From: Paragyromitra xinjiangensis
Lineage: Eukaryota; Ascomycota; Pezizomycetes; Pezizales; Discinaceae
Assembly (NCBI GenBank): GCA_038503065.1
Contig: JBCAMK010000005.1
Span: forward strand, 1,364,001-1,428,000
DNA length: 64,000 bases
Direction of reading: 5' to 3'
Positions 11,863-23,577 of this stretch are shown here, piece after piece. Position 1 is the stretch's first letter. The number at the start of each line of letters is the position of its first letter. The notes under the pieces were generated by a model. The model worked only from the letters and a program-made list of their open reading frames with translations, did not search any database and was not told where the DNA came from. Both the position numbers and the translations under genes were made by a program.

Positions 11863-13134
11863 TCAAACTCTGGACAAAGTCTTGTCGCTTCCTGCCCTCA
11901 CACTCTCCCTTAGCAATGGTGCTACCTGCTTCCTACTCGCTGTTATGTCCGCTTGTGTCCAAGCCCTCCTCTTAGAATCCTTGCTATCCAAGCCTCCATT
12001 CTGCCAAGTTTCCAATCCTAGACCTGCTTCCTCCGCCTTCTTTTCAAACGTTTTGACACAGCCCTTCACTTTATCATTGAGTTCCCACACAAGCAACTCC
12101 CTTCGGAATTCACTACCCTGCCCTGTGGTTGTCATAACACAAGCCACGTCCAGTTCTCTCTCCTCAGCCCAAGATTTGACACCATTAAGGAACCCATCCC
12201 CTCCTTCCCTCTCCTTCAGCCATTTTAACTCCCGCAAAATAGCAGCAATGCCAACTTTCCTTTTCTTGCCCGTCCCATCCACAGTCTCTGTCCACTCCTT
12301 CCAATCCTTCCGCAGCAAATCCCTCAACGGCATCTTGTCAACGTTATTCTTCGCGTCCCAAATTCCGTCAAAGAACGCCTTCCGATCCCACGGCTCTGGT
12401 GTGTCCCCACCCCCTTCCGTTGCGCTTTTCTGGATTTGGGTCTCGAGAAACTTCAACGCTTTCTCATCGTGAGGCGTGACCTTATTCGTCATATTCGTCG
12501 TATCGATCAGCACCGCCGCCAACGTTAACCTCGCCAGATCACCCCTTATCGCTCCCTCCGTAGGGAATGACGACTTGAAGTGGTTTGTGATCAGCGAAGT
12601 GCACGATCCACTTTTCTCTACGATTCTAGGTGAAGCAGAATGATAGAACCCTTCGTCGTCGTGATGATCAATGACCGCTTTCACGATGTCGTCGTCGGGG
12701 AAGTGGGATCTGATATCAGGCTCTAGACGATTATGGTCTACAATGGTTATAGTAGTATTGGAGGCGGGAAGTGAGGCTATGGGTGGGTCATCCGTGAAGA
12801 GAAGATCTGAGGGTGATATGGAGAACATGGAGCAGAGGTGGAGAAGCTCAGGGCGGAGAGCTAGGTCTGCGCGTGGGATTGAAAGGAACGGAATTGGTGA
12901 GGGGCTGGGCGAATAGTAGGCATAGAGGATGGAGGAAGCGAATGAGTCGATATCTGTATTTTTTGGTTTTGTATTTTAGCCTTGCCCCAAACGCACGCAA
13001 GAGTGACGATTCACTATACCTGCCGATTGATTTCCAATGACAATACTGACGGGTTTAGAAGCACTCAGAGAAGCCAGAAGGGATTGCCGACTAGAATGCA
13101 GGAATTGTTTCAGCGAGACACGAACTATAGACAT
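11863..13134 (-). CDS. PPX1: Exopolyphosphatase, DHH family (PPX1-type)
   Basis: Exons 13134-13020 and 12953-11863 encode 401 residues; the yeast enzyme is of similar length. It hydrolyses terminal phosphates from inorganic polyphosphate and uses divalent metal. Visible motifs: the N-terminal metal-site block IVIGNQSADIDSFASS (about residues 31-46), which is split by the intron and confirms the splice; then TIVDHN at about residue 110; then VIDHHDDEG with the diagnostic DHH at 134-136. A DHHA2-type C-terminal region follows (residues about 200-390). The start Met at 13134 (MSIVRVSLKQFL) directly precedes the conserved core. It is divergent from the methyltransferase at 13576 across a 440-bp shared promoter that contains one TACATGTA palindrome. 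Confidence 0.93.
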
Positions 13135-13227
13135 ATCTAACTAAGTTAGAGGTACGGGTATCACTGCTGCAGGATATAGGGATTTGAAGATATCAGTCGT
13201 TGCACGAGGTGAGGGGGAAGTAGTACC

Positions 13228-13235
13228 TACATGTA
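13228..13235. promoter_or_regulatory. TACATGTA palindrome in a bidirectional promoter
   Basis: One of at least 15 exact copies in this window. It sits between the divergent PPX1 and methyltransferase genes, 94 bp from the PPX1 start. Function unknown. Confidence 0.5.
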
Positions 13236-13575
13236 CGTTGCAGCGCTGGAGTGCAAACCATGAAAACCTGGTAATGACAATAATACGTGGAAACCCCCAC
13301 TATCACTAAGTGAACTTAACGCGACAATCCTTATAGATAGTTTAATATGTATGCCCTTGATATCAATTTCCAGCTGTGGTCCTAGAGCTAAGGAAATATT
13401 AGTTGTTGTTTAACAGGGTTAGGTTTCCTGAGGCTCAAAAGCTGCCCCTCACCCCACCAAACAGCGCCACACCTTAATCTTTCTCCCCCATAGGTAAACT
13501 CTAGCGAGTTTTGAATATCTTGGTATAAATCTACGCGGACGTTTTCAAGTTAATACAGTAGCAACGACTGCAGAT

Positions 13576-14410
13576 ATGAGCAAAGCTGAACAAGAGCGCC
13601 TTGCACTCCCAGAGTATTGGGATGAGAAATATACCGCCGAGGGCTCTGAAAAGCCATTCGACTGGTTTAGGGATTTCCAATCTCTGAGACCATTTTTTGA
13701 GAAACACATGCCAGACAAAGATGCCCGCCTCATCCATCTTGGCTGCGGGAACAGCGTAGGAAATTCTCATCTCAATCAAACACTCGCTTCGCTTGGAAAC
13801 TGACAATCCAATACAATAGACATTATCTGACAGTCTTTACAGAGAGGGTTATAAAAACCAGTTTAATGTCGATTTCTCCGAAGTAATCATAAAGCAAATG
13901 TCTGAGAAGCACCCGGAGATGTCCTGGGAGGTTATGGATGTTCGAGACATGACATGCGAAGATTCTTCATTTGATATCGCAATTGATAAGGTGGCCACTT
14001 TCTTTCCTGATGGCAGAACTTGTCCTAGAAAATGAACAAGCAAGCACTAATAACAGATTAAGGGCACACTCGACGCTATGCTCTCAGGCTCATTATGGGA
14101 TCTTGAAGAGCATGTTAAAAAGAATACAACTAAATACATTGACGAGGTATCCTAAACCTGGGAAAAGCATTTTCATAAATTCCGACGCGGAAACTGACTT
14201 GAATAGGTTGCGAGAATACTGAAACCTGGTGGCACATTCCTATATATCACTTACCGCCAACCTCATTTCATAAAACCTATCGTCACAAGGGATAATGTAT
14301 GGCCGGGTTTTGAAATTCAAAGTTTACAAGATGAAGGGGGCATGTTCGAGTACTTTGGTTTTATCATGAAGAAACATAATGGGTTAGGGTTATCACAGCC
14401 TATACCATAG
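13576..14410 (+). CDS. SAM-dependent methyltransferase, EEF1AKMT4/METTL13-like
   Basis: Four exons, 13576-13755, 13820-13990, 14063-14146 and 14207-14410, encode 212 residues, and all junctions fall between codons. The N-terminus (EYWDEKY, then FDWFRDF) and motif I (LIHLGCGNS, about residues 52-60) match small class I methyltransferases that modify lysines of translation factor eEF1A in animals. Motif IV-like SFDIAIDKGTLDAML is assembled across exons 2 and 3, and RILKPGGTFLYITY follows in exon 4. The in-frame stop after LASLGN at 13801-13803 is intronic, since splicing at 13756/13819 joins GCGNS to TLS. The human-like substrate is an inference; fungal members may differ. The protein is short and ends soon after FEYFGFIMKK. 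Confidence 0.88.
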
Positions 14411-14616
14411 ATACATACCTATGAAATGTATGAAGTCTCGGAATAGAAATTGATAAAGTACATGTAGTCAAAAACATGATTTCATCGCAGCTCTAGTCTC
14501 GAAAGTCTAGAAGTTTTGGCACTGAAGAAATAGGAAGTGCCCATCTCAGGGATTGACGCCAGGATAATAACCATGCACAACTGGCCCCAGCTTCAAGTAG
14601 CGCACTTCAGTCAAAT

Positions 14617-15033
14617 ATGTCCACCTTCCGCCTCGCCCCTTCGATTCGCACTCAACTATTTCCCAAGCTAAACCGTCAATTATTCCGCCATTGTTTCTCC
14701 ACAGTTCCTCCAGTTTCCGGTCCTCCAGCGACTTCATCGGTAGAACGAATCGCCTCCAAGCTACCAAAAAGGCTGCGACCATATGCATCACGTTTTCTCA
14801 ACCGCCCAGTCTCACATATAACATCTTTCTTGATCCTCCATGAGATAACTGCTGTTGTCCCGCTTGGTGGGCTATTTTGGCTGTTCCATGCGACGCAATG
14901 GACTCCGCTAGGAATGCCGGGGGAGTGGATTGACGCGGGAGTCCAGAAGTTTGGGAGATATGTGCGTAGATTACTTGTCCTAAAGGGATATGTTCGTAGG
15001 GTTTGGGGGGTATTTTATGCAGAGAGAAGCTGA
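14617..15033 (+). CDS. Mitochondrial FLILHELTA-family protein (MRX11-like)
   Basis: An intronless frame of 138 residues. It carries the signature SFLILHEITAVVPLGG (about residues 69-84), one residue off the motif that names the fungal FLILHELTA family, whose yeast member YPL041C/MRX11 associates with mitochondrial ribosomes. The N-terminus is rich in Arg, Ser and Phe without acidic residues until about residue 43, consistent with a mitochondrial presequence. One or two hydrophobic segments fall at residues about 68-90. The C-terminus (KFGRYVRRLLVLKGYVRR) is basic. It lies just downstream of the methyltransferase on the same strand, with one TACATGTA (14459-14466) between them. The family is clear; the biochemical role is not known to me. 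Confidence 0.85.
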   Translation: MSTFRLAPSIRTQLFPKLNRQLFRHCFSTVPPVSGPPATSSVERIASKLPKRLRPYASRFLNRPVSHITSFLILHEITAVVPLGGLFWLFHATQWTPLGMPGEWIDAGVQKFGRYVRRLLVLKGYVRRVWGVFYAERS

Positions 15034-16412
15034 CTAGGTGGTTGTTTAGGTGAGAAAGAAGGGCTGGGAGAGTTTCAAAGGTGATAAGGGTGCCAGACTA
15101 TTGTTTGAGTGAGTTGAACGGAAATGTCTTGACTTATGGTTGAATTAAACCAATTTGCTAATCATCCTTTTCGTCTGCTGGAAAAGAGTCGCGACAGCAT
15201 GGGCAGTGGTGAAAGCACTTCTTCCTCTGCGTATTGGGCTTAGTCTGTGGGCTACGCCTTGGTTTGCCCGCGTTATAGTTGTTCCATTCATCAGCATTTT
15301 CAAACGACGCAAACAGCTCCCATAAATCTAGGTCTACTCCACACCGGGAGTAATTGGAAGATAGTACCGTCAAGCTATCAATTCTTGAGAGGTATCAAAA
15401 GGATAATGCCGCTGAGGAGTTTAACTATAAGCCTGAGCAATTTCCTATTAGTTAAACATGTCTAAGCTTAGGCCTTAACTTGACATAAATGACTACACGC
15501 TATTCTATTAATACCTGGCACGTTTTAACGGTTTCCGCAAAATTTGGTCAATCGAACTCCGTGCTGAGAGATCCCACATGGCAGGAAATCCGTGGAAGTG
15601 CGCTCGGATGATACCGCAGAAGAAAGTTCACATGCGCCATGGTCTTTTCTACCGCCACTAGTTCTATGAAGTGATTATCTAGGAGCTCAGGCCGTGTCCA
15701 AACACAGGGTGGGGACGACGATCTTCCGAAATCCCGGGTCACCATGAAAAACCGTCAGCGGCATGACCCTTCCGGCATCCAATACCAAAACGTAAATTCC
15801 TCCTTTGAGCCACCTTTTCGAGAAAAGGAGTCTTGCGGACTCCGCTGTAAATCTTAGTTGGCTAGTCCCGGAACCAAACTATCAATGTCGCACGGACTAC
15901 CGTACGGGGCACATCCAAAACGGGGATCTACAAACGTGTAAGGCTGAGTCGGTATTCTGTATTCATACCTACATCGTTACTGCGACCTTAGTCTTCTTAA
16001 ACGAGTAACATAGGGGCGTAGTCATTTCCAGAGGCATGGGCCCCGAGGAATCGGAGGGCGATAAATGGAATCCGATCTTTCGGCTTCCAAGATCCGAATT
16101 ACTCCTGCCACAATGTCAGTGGGGTAGCGCAGCTAATCGAGCAGCCACAGCCACAGTAAATCTTGCTATTTATTTCGTCCGAAGTATGCCTACCCATTTG
16201 TATCGAGATTGACTATATGCATCTTGGGTCCTGATGCCTCTTGACTTACAGAGATACAGAGATAGGGTAGAATAATTTTCCAGTAGCTACATGTAGCTAT
16301 AGCTTATGGCTATTGAACGCAAATATTGATAGGTGCCATGGAAAGACACTTAGATAAAGGACCTAAGTGAGAACTTCGATCCGTGCAATTCGGAAGAGTC
16401 CCTTTCCATGAT

Positions 16413-16664
16413 CTAGAGCTTTACCACATCATTCAGCTTGTGTTCACTCAGCTTAGAAATACCATAAAAGGAGTTCTCAATCAGAACGCTGAATGTCACG
16501 CTCAGGTCTTTCGTAACTAATTGTTGAACTAGCGTCTCGGCGCGCTTAGAACGGTCTACGGAACCATCCATACATGTAGTCTTACCACATTGGTTGAACT
16601 CCATTGAGGTTGGCATGGGAGTTCTGGAGTCAAAGCCAAATTTACCAATTGCATGTCGAGACAT
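16413..16664 (-). CDS. Dubious small open frame, possible relic exon
   Basis: An 83-residue frame beginning MSRHAIGKFGFDSRTP, with balanced amino-acid composition and three Cys. A second, overlapping frame at 16556-16867 also looks protein-like up to about 16640. Together they could be pieces of a decayed or multi-exon gene. I found no clean splice pair joining them: the only GT..AG interval at the junction is about 22 nt, too short for an intron here. Unrecognised. It may be spurious, especially as a copy of the intergenic TACATGTA motif lies within it. Confidence 0.2.
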   Translation of the reverse strand: MSRHAIGKFGFDSRTPMPTSMEFNQCGKTTCMDGSVDRSKRAETLVQQLVTKDLSVTFSVLIENSFYGISKLSEHKLNDVVKL

Positions 16665-16926
16665 CGACCAGCAGCAGTTAGTTGCTGCAGAACGAGATGT
16701 CCTCTATCGTAGGGAATAATCAACGGCTCGGTTTTAGTATTCCCGTTTAGATATCCGATAGAGTGAGACATACAAGTCTCTTTGCAAAAAGGCCCGCTGT
16801 CTGTCTCAAGAAGCCATGGGCCCAACCACAACCACCAGGTCCAACTCACAGCGTCCCATAGCTCCAAGCTCCAAGCGCAGTAGACAGAGTCATTGAGATT
16901 CCAAGAAGTTCACTGGCCCAGAAATC

Positions 16927-16932
16927 TATAAA
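16927..16932 (+). promoter_or_regulatory. TATA box of the hydrophobin-like gene
   Basis: TATAAA about 170 bp upstream of the ATG at 17100, followed by a C/T-rich leader. This is a normal arrangement for a strongly expressed fungal secreted-protein gene. Confidence 0.55.
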
Positions 16933-17099
16933 GGCAGGCTCTTTTCCCACCTTCCTATGCTCTCCATCCCACCATCAAACTCATATCCTCAATACAGTCT
17001 TTTCGCATTTCCAACCTCATACAATCCTTTACATTCCTATCTCATTCCCAAATACAATCTTTTAAGCTTTCACTTTTTCCACTCTTTCAAACAATCAAC

Positions 17100-17431
17100 A
17101 TGCAATTCTCTACCATCATCTCTGTTGCTGCTTTCATTGCTGCCGTCGCTGCTGCACCTGTTTGCGAGACACAGGCTACCCAGACCAGCTCTATCAACTG
17201 TGGAAACACTCCTGGCTACCCGTATGCGTCTTGTGTTACCAATAGCTCTGGGAAAGACCTTTTGCTCCTAGACGTCGGTATGTAGTCTATCATGTCTAGA
17301 CTTGATTATTCCGCTAATTTCCTCTAGCCTTGTGCACTGCCCAAAACGTCCACGTCGCCACCGCCATGTGCTGCTCAACCCAACAACAGGGTTTTATCAA
17401 CATCGCCCTGCCTTGCGTCAATGCCCTTTAA
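17100..17431 (+). CDS. Hydrophobin-like small secreted cysteine-rich protein
   Basis: Exons 17100-17277 and 17328-17431 encode 93 residues; the 50-nt intron carries a CTAAT branch-like site and a CTCTAG acceptor. A strong signal peptide (residues 1-19, Ala/Ile-rich) ends at AAAAP-type sequence. The mature protein has seven Cys at 22, 34, 45, 62, 74, 75 and 89. The end, CC(x13)C with GFINIALPC and a hydrophobic tail, closely resembles the C-terminus of class I hydrophobins, and AMCC followed by Gln/Gly is typical. However, the first Cys doublet expected in hydrophobins (C2-C3) is replaced by single Cys residues, so the eight-Cys pattern is incomplete. It could be a divergent hydrophobin coating spores or hyphae, or another small secreted effector. 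Hydrophobin-like is an inference from the C-terminal half only. Confidence 0.7.
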
Positions 17432-18974
17432 ATGGTTCCCGAGTACCTTTCAACGGTTTGGTTTATGGAGCGAGGATGGCTAAGTGGTGGAGTGTGTGGG
17501 TAGAAGTCGGTCATACAGGGTTGGGGGGTTGATAGAGATTATAGATCTACTGGGTTCATTGTTTTCGTTATACATTTGACTTAATATTTAAATCGAAGGA
17601 AATATCGTTTCTTCTCATACAGTTCCTCTCGATACTTTGTGACTCTGATTTCGAATCCTTACCTAGGTATCTGCAGCTGCAGGATAAATAACCGCGAGTG
17701 ATATACTGTGTCCGACCTAAATGATTCATTCTTGTTTGCATTATCGAAGGCTCAATTCCTGATGCAATTCCAAATATTTTTCGGGTGCTGTATACTGTAT
17801 CTTATTTCTTGAGTTTAGATATCTGCCATTTGGCGCAAAACGTGATCTATGATTAGAGGAATCAAGGCATTAGCACAACAAGCTAGGTGGTTTGCACGCT
17901 CCCTTCCCACTCATCAGACTAGCGCCCGATCCCACCGGTAGGTACTTGCTAGTGTAGTGTATTCTCGGGTTATTCCCTCTTCTAGTTGCTTCATGTTTAC
18001 TAAACAAATACCCAAAATAAGACTGCAGCATCGGAACGGTGCACGTCCCCAGACATTTCCCCGTCACCTAGCCGTTGGCTATGACGCGGAAAAAAGAAGA
18101 AAGCCCTCGTCCAAGCTGAGTGAGGTTGACTGCCGAAAATCAGAAAGGGGGCGCTCCCAGCCTCAAATATAGACTCGGAGAGTCGGACCTGTCAAAACGT
18201 TGTCGATCTATGTCTCGCTTAGATCACCTGCGATGCTTTTTGTGCCTCAAGATTCGGCAGCATCCGTGACCGCGAGACAGGACTTGACACTTCCAAATTA
18301 GGTCGTGACTGGTTGGTACTTTGACGTCTGTGGGAGCTGTGCTATGTAGTGGCTCTTGGGTCAAACTGGACCAGCTCCAGTTCTAGTTCGCACCCCCAAA
18401 TATGCAGGAATAGCAGGCAGTAGAGGGCGAGAACAACCCTAGAGAATTCCGCAGTGCTACCTAGCCACAAGGCCACTATTATAGTTTCATAGAGAAAACA
18501 ACGTGGATGTGATTATGAAGTCACACAATATCACTCGGTAGATGATTTTATCATTGAGGACGCCTTAGTATATTTCGAGTGACCCACCAGTGCTAGTTTG
18601 GTATTTGCTGGTAGCTATAGTCGAGTGTCAGGATATAGACTGGAGGAAAGGTCTGAACTCAAGACAAGGGTTTTAATTTTGTTTCTTCAGTGACACAATG
18701 GCTCACGTTGATGTATGTAAGCGCACAACATAGGATATTTGGTTTCAGCAAGCCGCGATTCTTTGGGGCTATCTGATACAAAACACGTTGATGTTCAAAA
18801 CCAAAATGGTGGAGAGCTGGCAGCACATGCCGTCCCATCGGTTATGCTGGGTCTTTTGAGCCGCATGCCAAGCGCTATATCGTCAGGGCCAGAAAAAGTG
18901 CATCTCAACAACCTAACCTATCTAACTCCGCTCAACCAACAGTACCAATTCCGCAAATCTCTACAACGTCTGCA
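17432..18974. other. 1.5-kb intergenic region
   Basis: No supported gene. Short open frames at 17957-18172 and 18739-19005 have no recognisable content, and the latter overlaps the TRM8 start in another frame. I see no repeats or palindromes of note. Confidence 0.35.
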
Positions 18975-20120
<1,146 letters not shown>

Positions 20121-20744
20121 TCTACTTTTGGGGACGTTTGTAGGGTGTAACTTTCGAGGCAGGATCTCTTTTTTTTGTCCTAAACCAGATGTTTTCCAGA
20201 GGAAACTATTCGTGCGGCATCTTTGAGTATCTTCCCCACACAATACCTATGTGTGCGTGGGGCACTAATATTCTAGACCGTACGCTTGCCATGTTTTGAG
20301 AACGTGGAAGCCTGAACTGTCTTTCGGGGAAGTGTGCTTTGCTGCATGCAGCTCCTTTATCTTGCACTAGTGTTGTGGTTACAGTGCATAATACACCCAA
20401 TAAATGGATCAATATATTATCAATAACAAAAAGGTAGTGCAGATTCGGGACATGGGTCCTATTTATGTCTTAAGTTTCGAGCTGTGCACTAACGGCTTAA
20501 CTCTCCCTCTTGGATTACGTTATTTTGGGTTTATTGTGTTCTACAACATAGCGCTGGGGCTGTAAACCTGTTTCATCGGGTGATCTGGCTGCATGTCCTG
20601 GAGGATTCGAGAATTGGTGGGCAGGTTCCCTGGTAACCTTAGTTAGATCCTTCGAGATCGATTCTAACCTGGTTTATCCAGATGCATAGGTGACGATGCT
20701 GATAAGATGAGATAAGATAAGATAGAAGGCACAACCCACGATAG
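20121..20744. other. Intergenic region with GATA-type sites
   Basis: 600 bp between TRM8 and the heat-shock gene. Only the GATAAG cluster at 20701-20724 stands out. A T-rich run near 20171-20177 is probably TRM8 3' UTR. Confidence 0.4.
20701..20724 (+). promoter_or_regulatory. GATA-factor site cluster
   Basis: Three GATAAG hexamers at 20701, 20711 and 20716 plus a GATAGA at 20721, in tandem. This suits an AreA/WC-type GATA factor binding near the Hsp20 promoter. The binding protein is inferred. Confidence 0.4.
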
Positions 20745-20873
20745 TTCCAGAAACCTCTGTTCCACAAACCTCGAACTTTCGACGTTTTTCTCGAATTATC
20801 TGCAACCTCCTCGCTCGCGTAGTCTACGTCATGAATTTACATCATTGTGTAGCCGTAATTCACGAGAAATTTC
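20745..20873 (+). promoter_or_regulatory. Heat-shock element cluster
   Basis: Four inverted heat-shock units: TTCCAGAA (20745-20752), GAACTTTC (20773-20780), TTCTCGAA (20788-20795) and GAAATTTC (20866-20873). Each fits the nGAAnnTTCn/nTTCnnGAAn logic bound by Hsf1 trimers. They lie 245-375 bp upstream of the Hsp20 start and just upstream of a TATA box, which strongly suggests heat-inducible expression. Confidence 0.75.
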
Positions 20874-20915
20874 CACAGTATTCCGACCATGGCGGTACGA
20901 GTGATTGCGAGAGTT

Positions 20916-20922
20916 TATAAAA
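20916..20922 (+). promoter_or_regulatory. TATA box of the Hsp20 gene
   Basis: TATAAAA about 200 bp upstream of the ATG at 21119 and 43 bp downstream of the last heat-shock unit. It predicts transcription starting near 20945-20985 and a leader of about 140-170 nt. Confidence 0.55.
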
Positions 20923-21118
20923 TACCCTTAATTGCCATCGTTGAGCTCACCAGAATCAAAGCATTCTCCAGTCGAGCATTTGTCTTTATACCGATTACTT
21001 CCCAAAGAAGCACGCGACTCTATAGTACTACATTTCGCGAAAGTTCAAGTCTTTCAAAATTCACACCCACAACACATTTCGCATCTCTAAACCGTACCGC
21101 CAAACACAACACACGAAA

Positions 21119-21655
21119 ATGACATTCCAGCCACGTGACTACCAGACTCTCTTCCGCCTCCTCGGTGATCCATCGCTCTATCACAAATATCAGATCCCGT
21201 CGTCGACACCTGCTCCTACACCGTCTCGTCGTGCTTTCTCGCCGAACTTTGATGTTCTCGAAACCCCAGAGAAATATATCCTCGAGGGCGAGCTTCCGGG
21301 CTTGAGTGATAAGTCTAAAGTCATTATCGAATTCACTGATGCCCAGACGCTTCTCGTGCGCGGCAAAGTCGAGAGATCTACCCATACCAATGACCACACA
21401 AAGAAGAGCTTGAAGCCAACGGTCGAAGACGAAGAAGAGGCGGCGAAGAAGGAATCAGCGAAAGACGCGAGTAAGAAAGATCATTCAACTAAGTATTGGG
21501 TTTCGGAGAGGACTATCGGCGAGTTCCAAAGGAGTTTTACATTCCCAGGCGCTGTTGATTTGGATGGAGTTAAGGCTACTCTGGAGCATGGAATCTTGGA
21601 GATTGTAGTGCCGAAGAGGGTGCAGGTTGGTTCTAAGCGGATTGAAATTAATTAG
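21119..21655 (+). CDS. Small heat-shock protein, Hsp20/Hsp30 (alpha-crystallin)
   Basis: Intronless, 178 residues. It is an ATP-independent holdase chaperone that binds unfolding proteins in the cytosol. The N-terminus (FQPRDYQTLFRLLGDP) is typical of fungal Hsp30. The alpha-crystallin domain starts around residue 40 (FSPNFDVLETPEKYILEGEL). It is split by a charged Lys/Glu/Asp-rich insertion at about residues 88-122 and resumes at YWVSERTIGEFQRSFTFPG. The closing strand HGILEIVVPKR is near the C-terminus. Lack of introns is common in heat-induced genes. Upstream lie four heat-shock units and a TATA box. An overlapping frame at 20889-21122 ends in an ATGA overlap with this start but is probably not translated (see rejected items). 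Confidence 0.93.
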   Translation: MTFQPRDYQTLFRLLGDPSLYHKYQIPSSTPAPTPSRRAFSPNFDVLETPEKYILEGELPGLSDKSKVIIEFTDAQTLLVRGKVERSTHTNDHTKKSLKPTVEDEEEAAKKESAKDASKKDHSTKYWVSERTIGEFQRSFTFPGAVDLDGVKATLEHGILEIVVPKRVQVGSKRIEIN

Positions 21656-22832
21656 GATACCTAGGTTATGGAATGTCTTTGGGAGTTTGGGATCAGCGAG
21701 TGTTTGTCTATCGACTCCTTTATTGGTGCTTTGGTGCTTTGTTTAGGATTTCGATTTTTGATGTTTGAGTGTTTTAAGCCTATTGTCGATCTTTTATCTT
21801 TGGTGTTTGTTCCGCGTATTCGTATCCAATTGAGTTTTGGAAATACAGTCCTTATCTTAATTACTTCATTGAAATAAAGACAATTGTCCTCAAATAACAG
21901 CTAGATCAAAAGTGAAAACAGTAAGAAAGGGGGTTTTGGGAGAAAAGGTCAACTGACAGGAGAAAATAGAGTAAGGTTTGACTGTTGAACATGGGCCGTC
22001 CAATATATGCCTATCTTTCGAGCTACCGAGTGATATTTAATGGGTGGTGCGTACTAAAAGTAAGATGGAAGTGTCTACGTTCAAAGAACTGAGTTATCAG
22101 GCATCATACCCACTCACTCGACCCACCACAGCCACGAGGTGCTAGATTATCTCAGATAGATAGGCTTTCCATTAGGCGTATGCAAACTGAACTACATGTA
22201 TCTCGCATATTGGTGTTCAAGATACGTTCTGTCTTGAGAAGGCTTAAATCTATGACCTTTGATTGCTAATTATCTTTTCTGTTCATTTTGCTTGCTGGTC
22301 TATAGGTGTCGGCGTGTGAGTTGAGGATAGGAGTGGACACGCCTAGATCGGATCTGAATAATAGGAGTCGAGTGGAGAGCAAAGGATCCGTTTGAAGCAA
22401 TATCAATACCATGGGGTCCTAGATGAGAGCCCATCTTTGTCCATCTTCGCCTATTTGATTAATTGTTCCCAGGAATTGTTTTCAGGTAACGTGTATAATA
22501 CCAAAAGATTGAAGGATAAAGTATCGTGATAAGCGCAAAGGTCGAGATCCCGTTCGGCTTTAAAAGATTTAATTGATCTAATCTCAATCAGTTCTAGTAC
22601 TTTACAAACAGACCCTAACCCCATTTTTATATGCGCCAAAGAATAAGCATGAAGCAAAAGAAAAGAAAGAAAAAGAAAGGCGCCCTATGAAACCGGTGAG
22701 AAGAGATGTAATTTTCTAAAGTGACCAAGGAAAAAAGAATATGTCACAAAACATCCACCTAAATTTTTTGTCAGATCAGAATTGTCACACTGTCGATTTC
22801 TCCCGAAAAAGGTATTTCCTATGGAAAATAGG
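21656..22832. other. Convergent intergenic region
   Basis: About 1.2 kb between the stop codons of Hsp20 and TIM22. It is AT-rich and contains one TACATGTA (22193-22200) and a telobox-like ACCCTAACCCC at about 22613-22623. No gene seen. Confidence 0.4.
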
Positions 22833-23577
22833 TCAATCCATCTTCATATAGTAATCTATGGCGGCACTAAACGCCGCAAAACCAGCACATCCGATAGCAG
22901 CTGCCTGAGGACCAGCTTTGATACCCAGCGCACCGCCTGTAACACAGCCAGCTGCTACGCTATTGTACCTAGATAAGTTGGGTGCTGTGAGTATTTGTCT
23001 ACCGAAGTATGGGAAGATACTTCAAAAGACGTACATATCGTTCTTAGCTCGAAAGCCCTCAATGCAACACTCAGACCCTGCGTACATTGCTCCAATCACC
23101 CCAAAGCCCTTTGCGCTGGACCAAGACCTTGACCCCATATCTTTGAACCCTCGCCTCAATTGTTCCTTTAATGGCAAATCGGCCAATGCCCCTGCTCCTT
23201 TCGCCCCGGGTATGCCAGACATTGGCGTGTCGTAGGACATCTATGCGCGCCGCTAAATCTCAGTATAAATTCGCCGCAGGAAATAGTAGCAACAGATCAT
23301 TCCGTGAGCACTCATACACTAGCCATGAACAATCCGAAAACACCTCCGAGGGCGAATCCAGCACCTCCCGAGATAACGGTTTTTACCGGACACGATTCCA
23401 TCCCCGCTTGCATCTGTGGATGTTTATCTTAGTATTTGACTCTGGTCCACTAAATACGCAAAACGAAACGAACGGCGAAAAACGTACCATCTGGACCATC
23501 TGTGCCTGCTGCTGGTCAGCTGTGAGCTCACCGCTGTTTGCCCCCCCACGGGTACCTGGAAATCCGCCGAAATTCAT
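22833..23577 (-). CDS. TIM22: Mitochondrial carrier translocase subunit Tim22
   Basis: Exons 23577-23488, 23413-23318, 23240-23035 and 22968-22833 encode 175 residues, near the yeast length. Tim22 forms the twin-pore channel that inserts carrier proteins into the mitochondrial inner membrane. Family evidence: the Tim17/22/23 core has Gly-rich hydrophobic helices ([71 protein letters not shown]). Conserved Cys occur before and within the helices ([23 protein letters not shown]). The N-terminus is Gly/Gln-rich, as in fungi. Junctions between exons 1-2 and 2-3 are phase 0; the last intron splits a Met codon. It lies upstream of nothing co-transcribed; NDK is the next gene on the same strand. Confidence 0.95.

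Larger units (their letters stand above)
15034..17099. other. 2-kb intergenic region with three dubious open frames
   Basis: No confident gene. TACATGTA copies lie at 16288-16295 and 16571-16578. Minus-strand open frames at 15548-15745 and 16413-16664 have protein-like composition but no recognised family. The last 170 bp form the promoter and leader of the hydrophobin-like gene, ending in a pyrimidine-rich leader with several short ATG-containing stretches. Confidence 0.4.

Noticed and set aside
13801..13803. Apparent premature stop in the methyltransferase gene, suggesting a pseudogene
   Set aside because: The stop lies in an intron (13756-13819). Splicing restores GCGNS-TLS and the rest of the domain is intact.
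20889..21122. 77-residue frame ending in an ATGA overlap with the Hsp20 start, with an Arg/Ser-rich, presequence-like N-terminus
   Set aside because: A TATA box at 20916-20922 lies inside it and predicts transcription starting downstream of its ATG. The frame is also out of phase with Hsp20, so a translated leader or a targeting peptide is unlikely.
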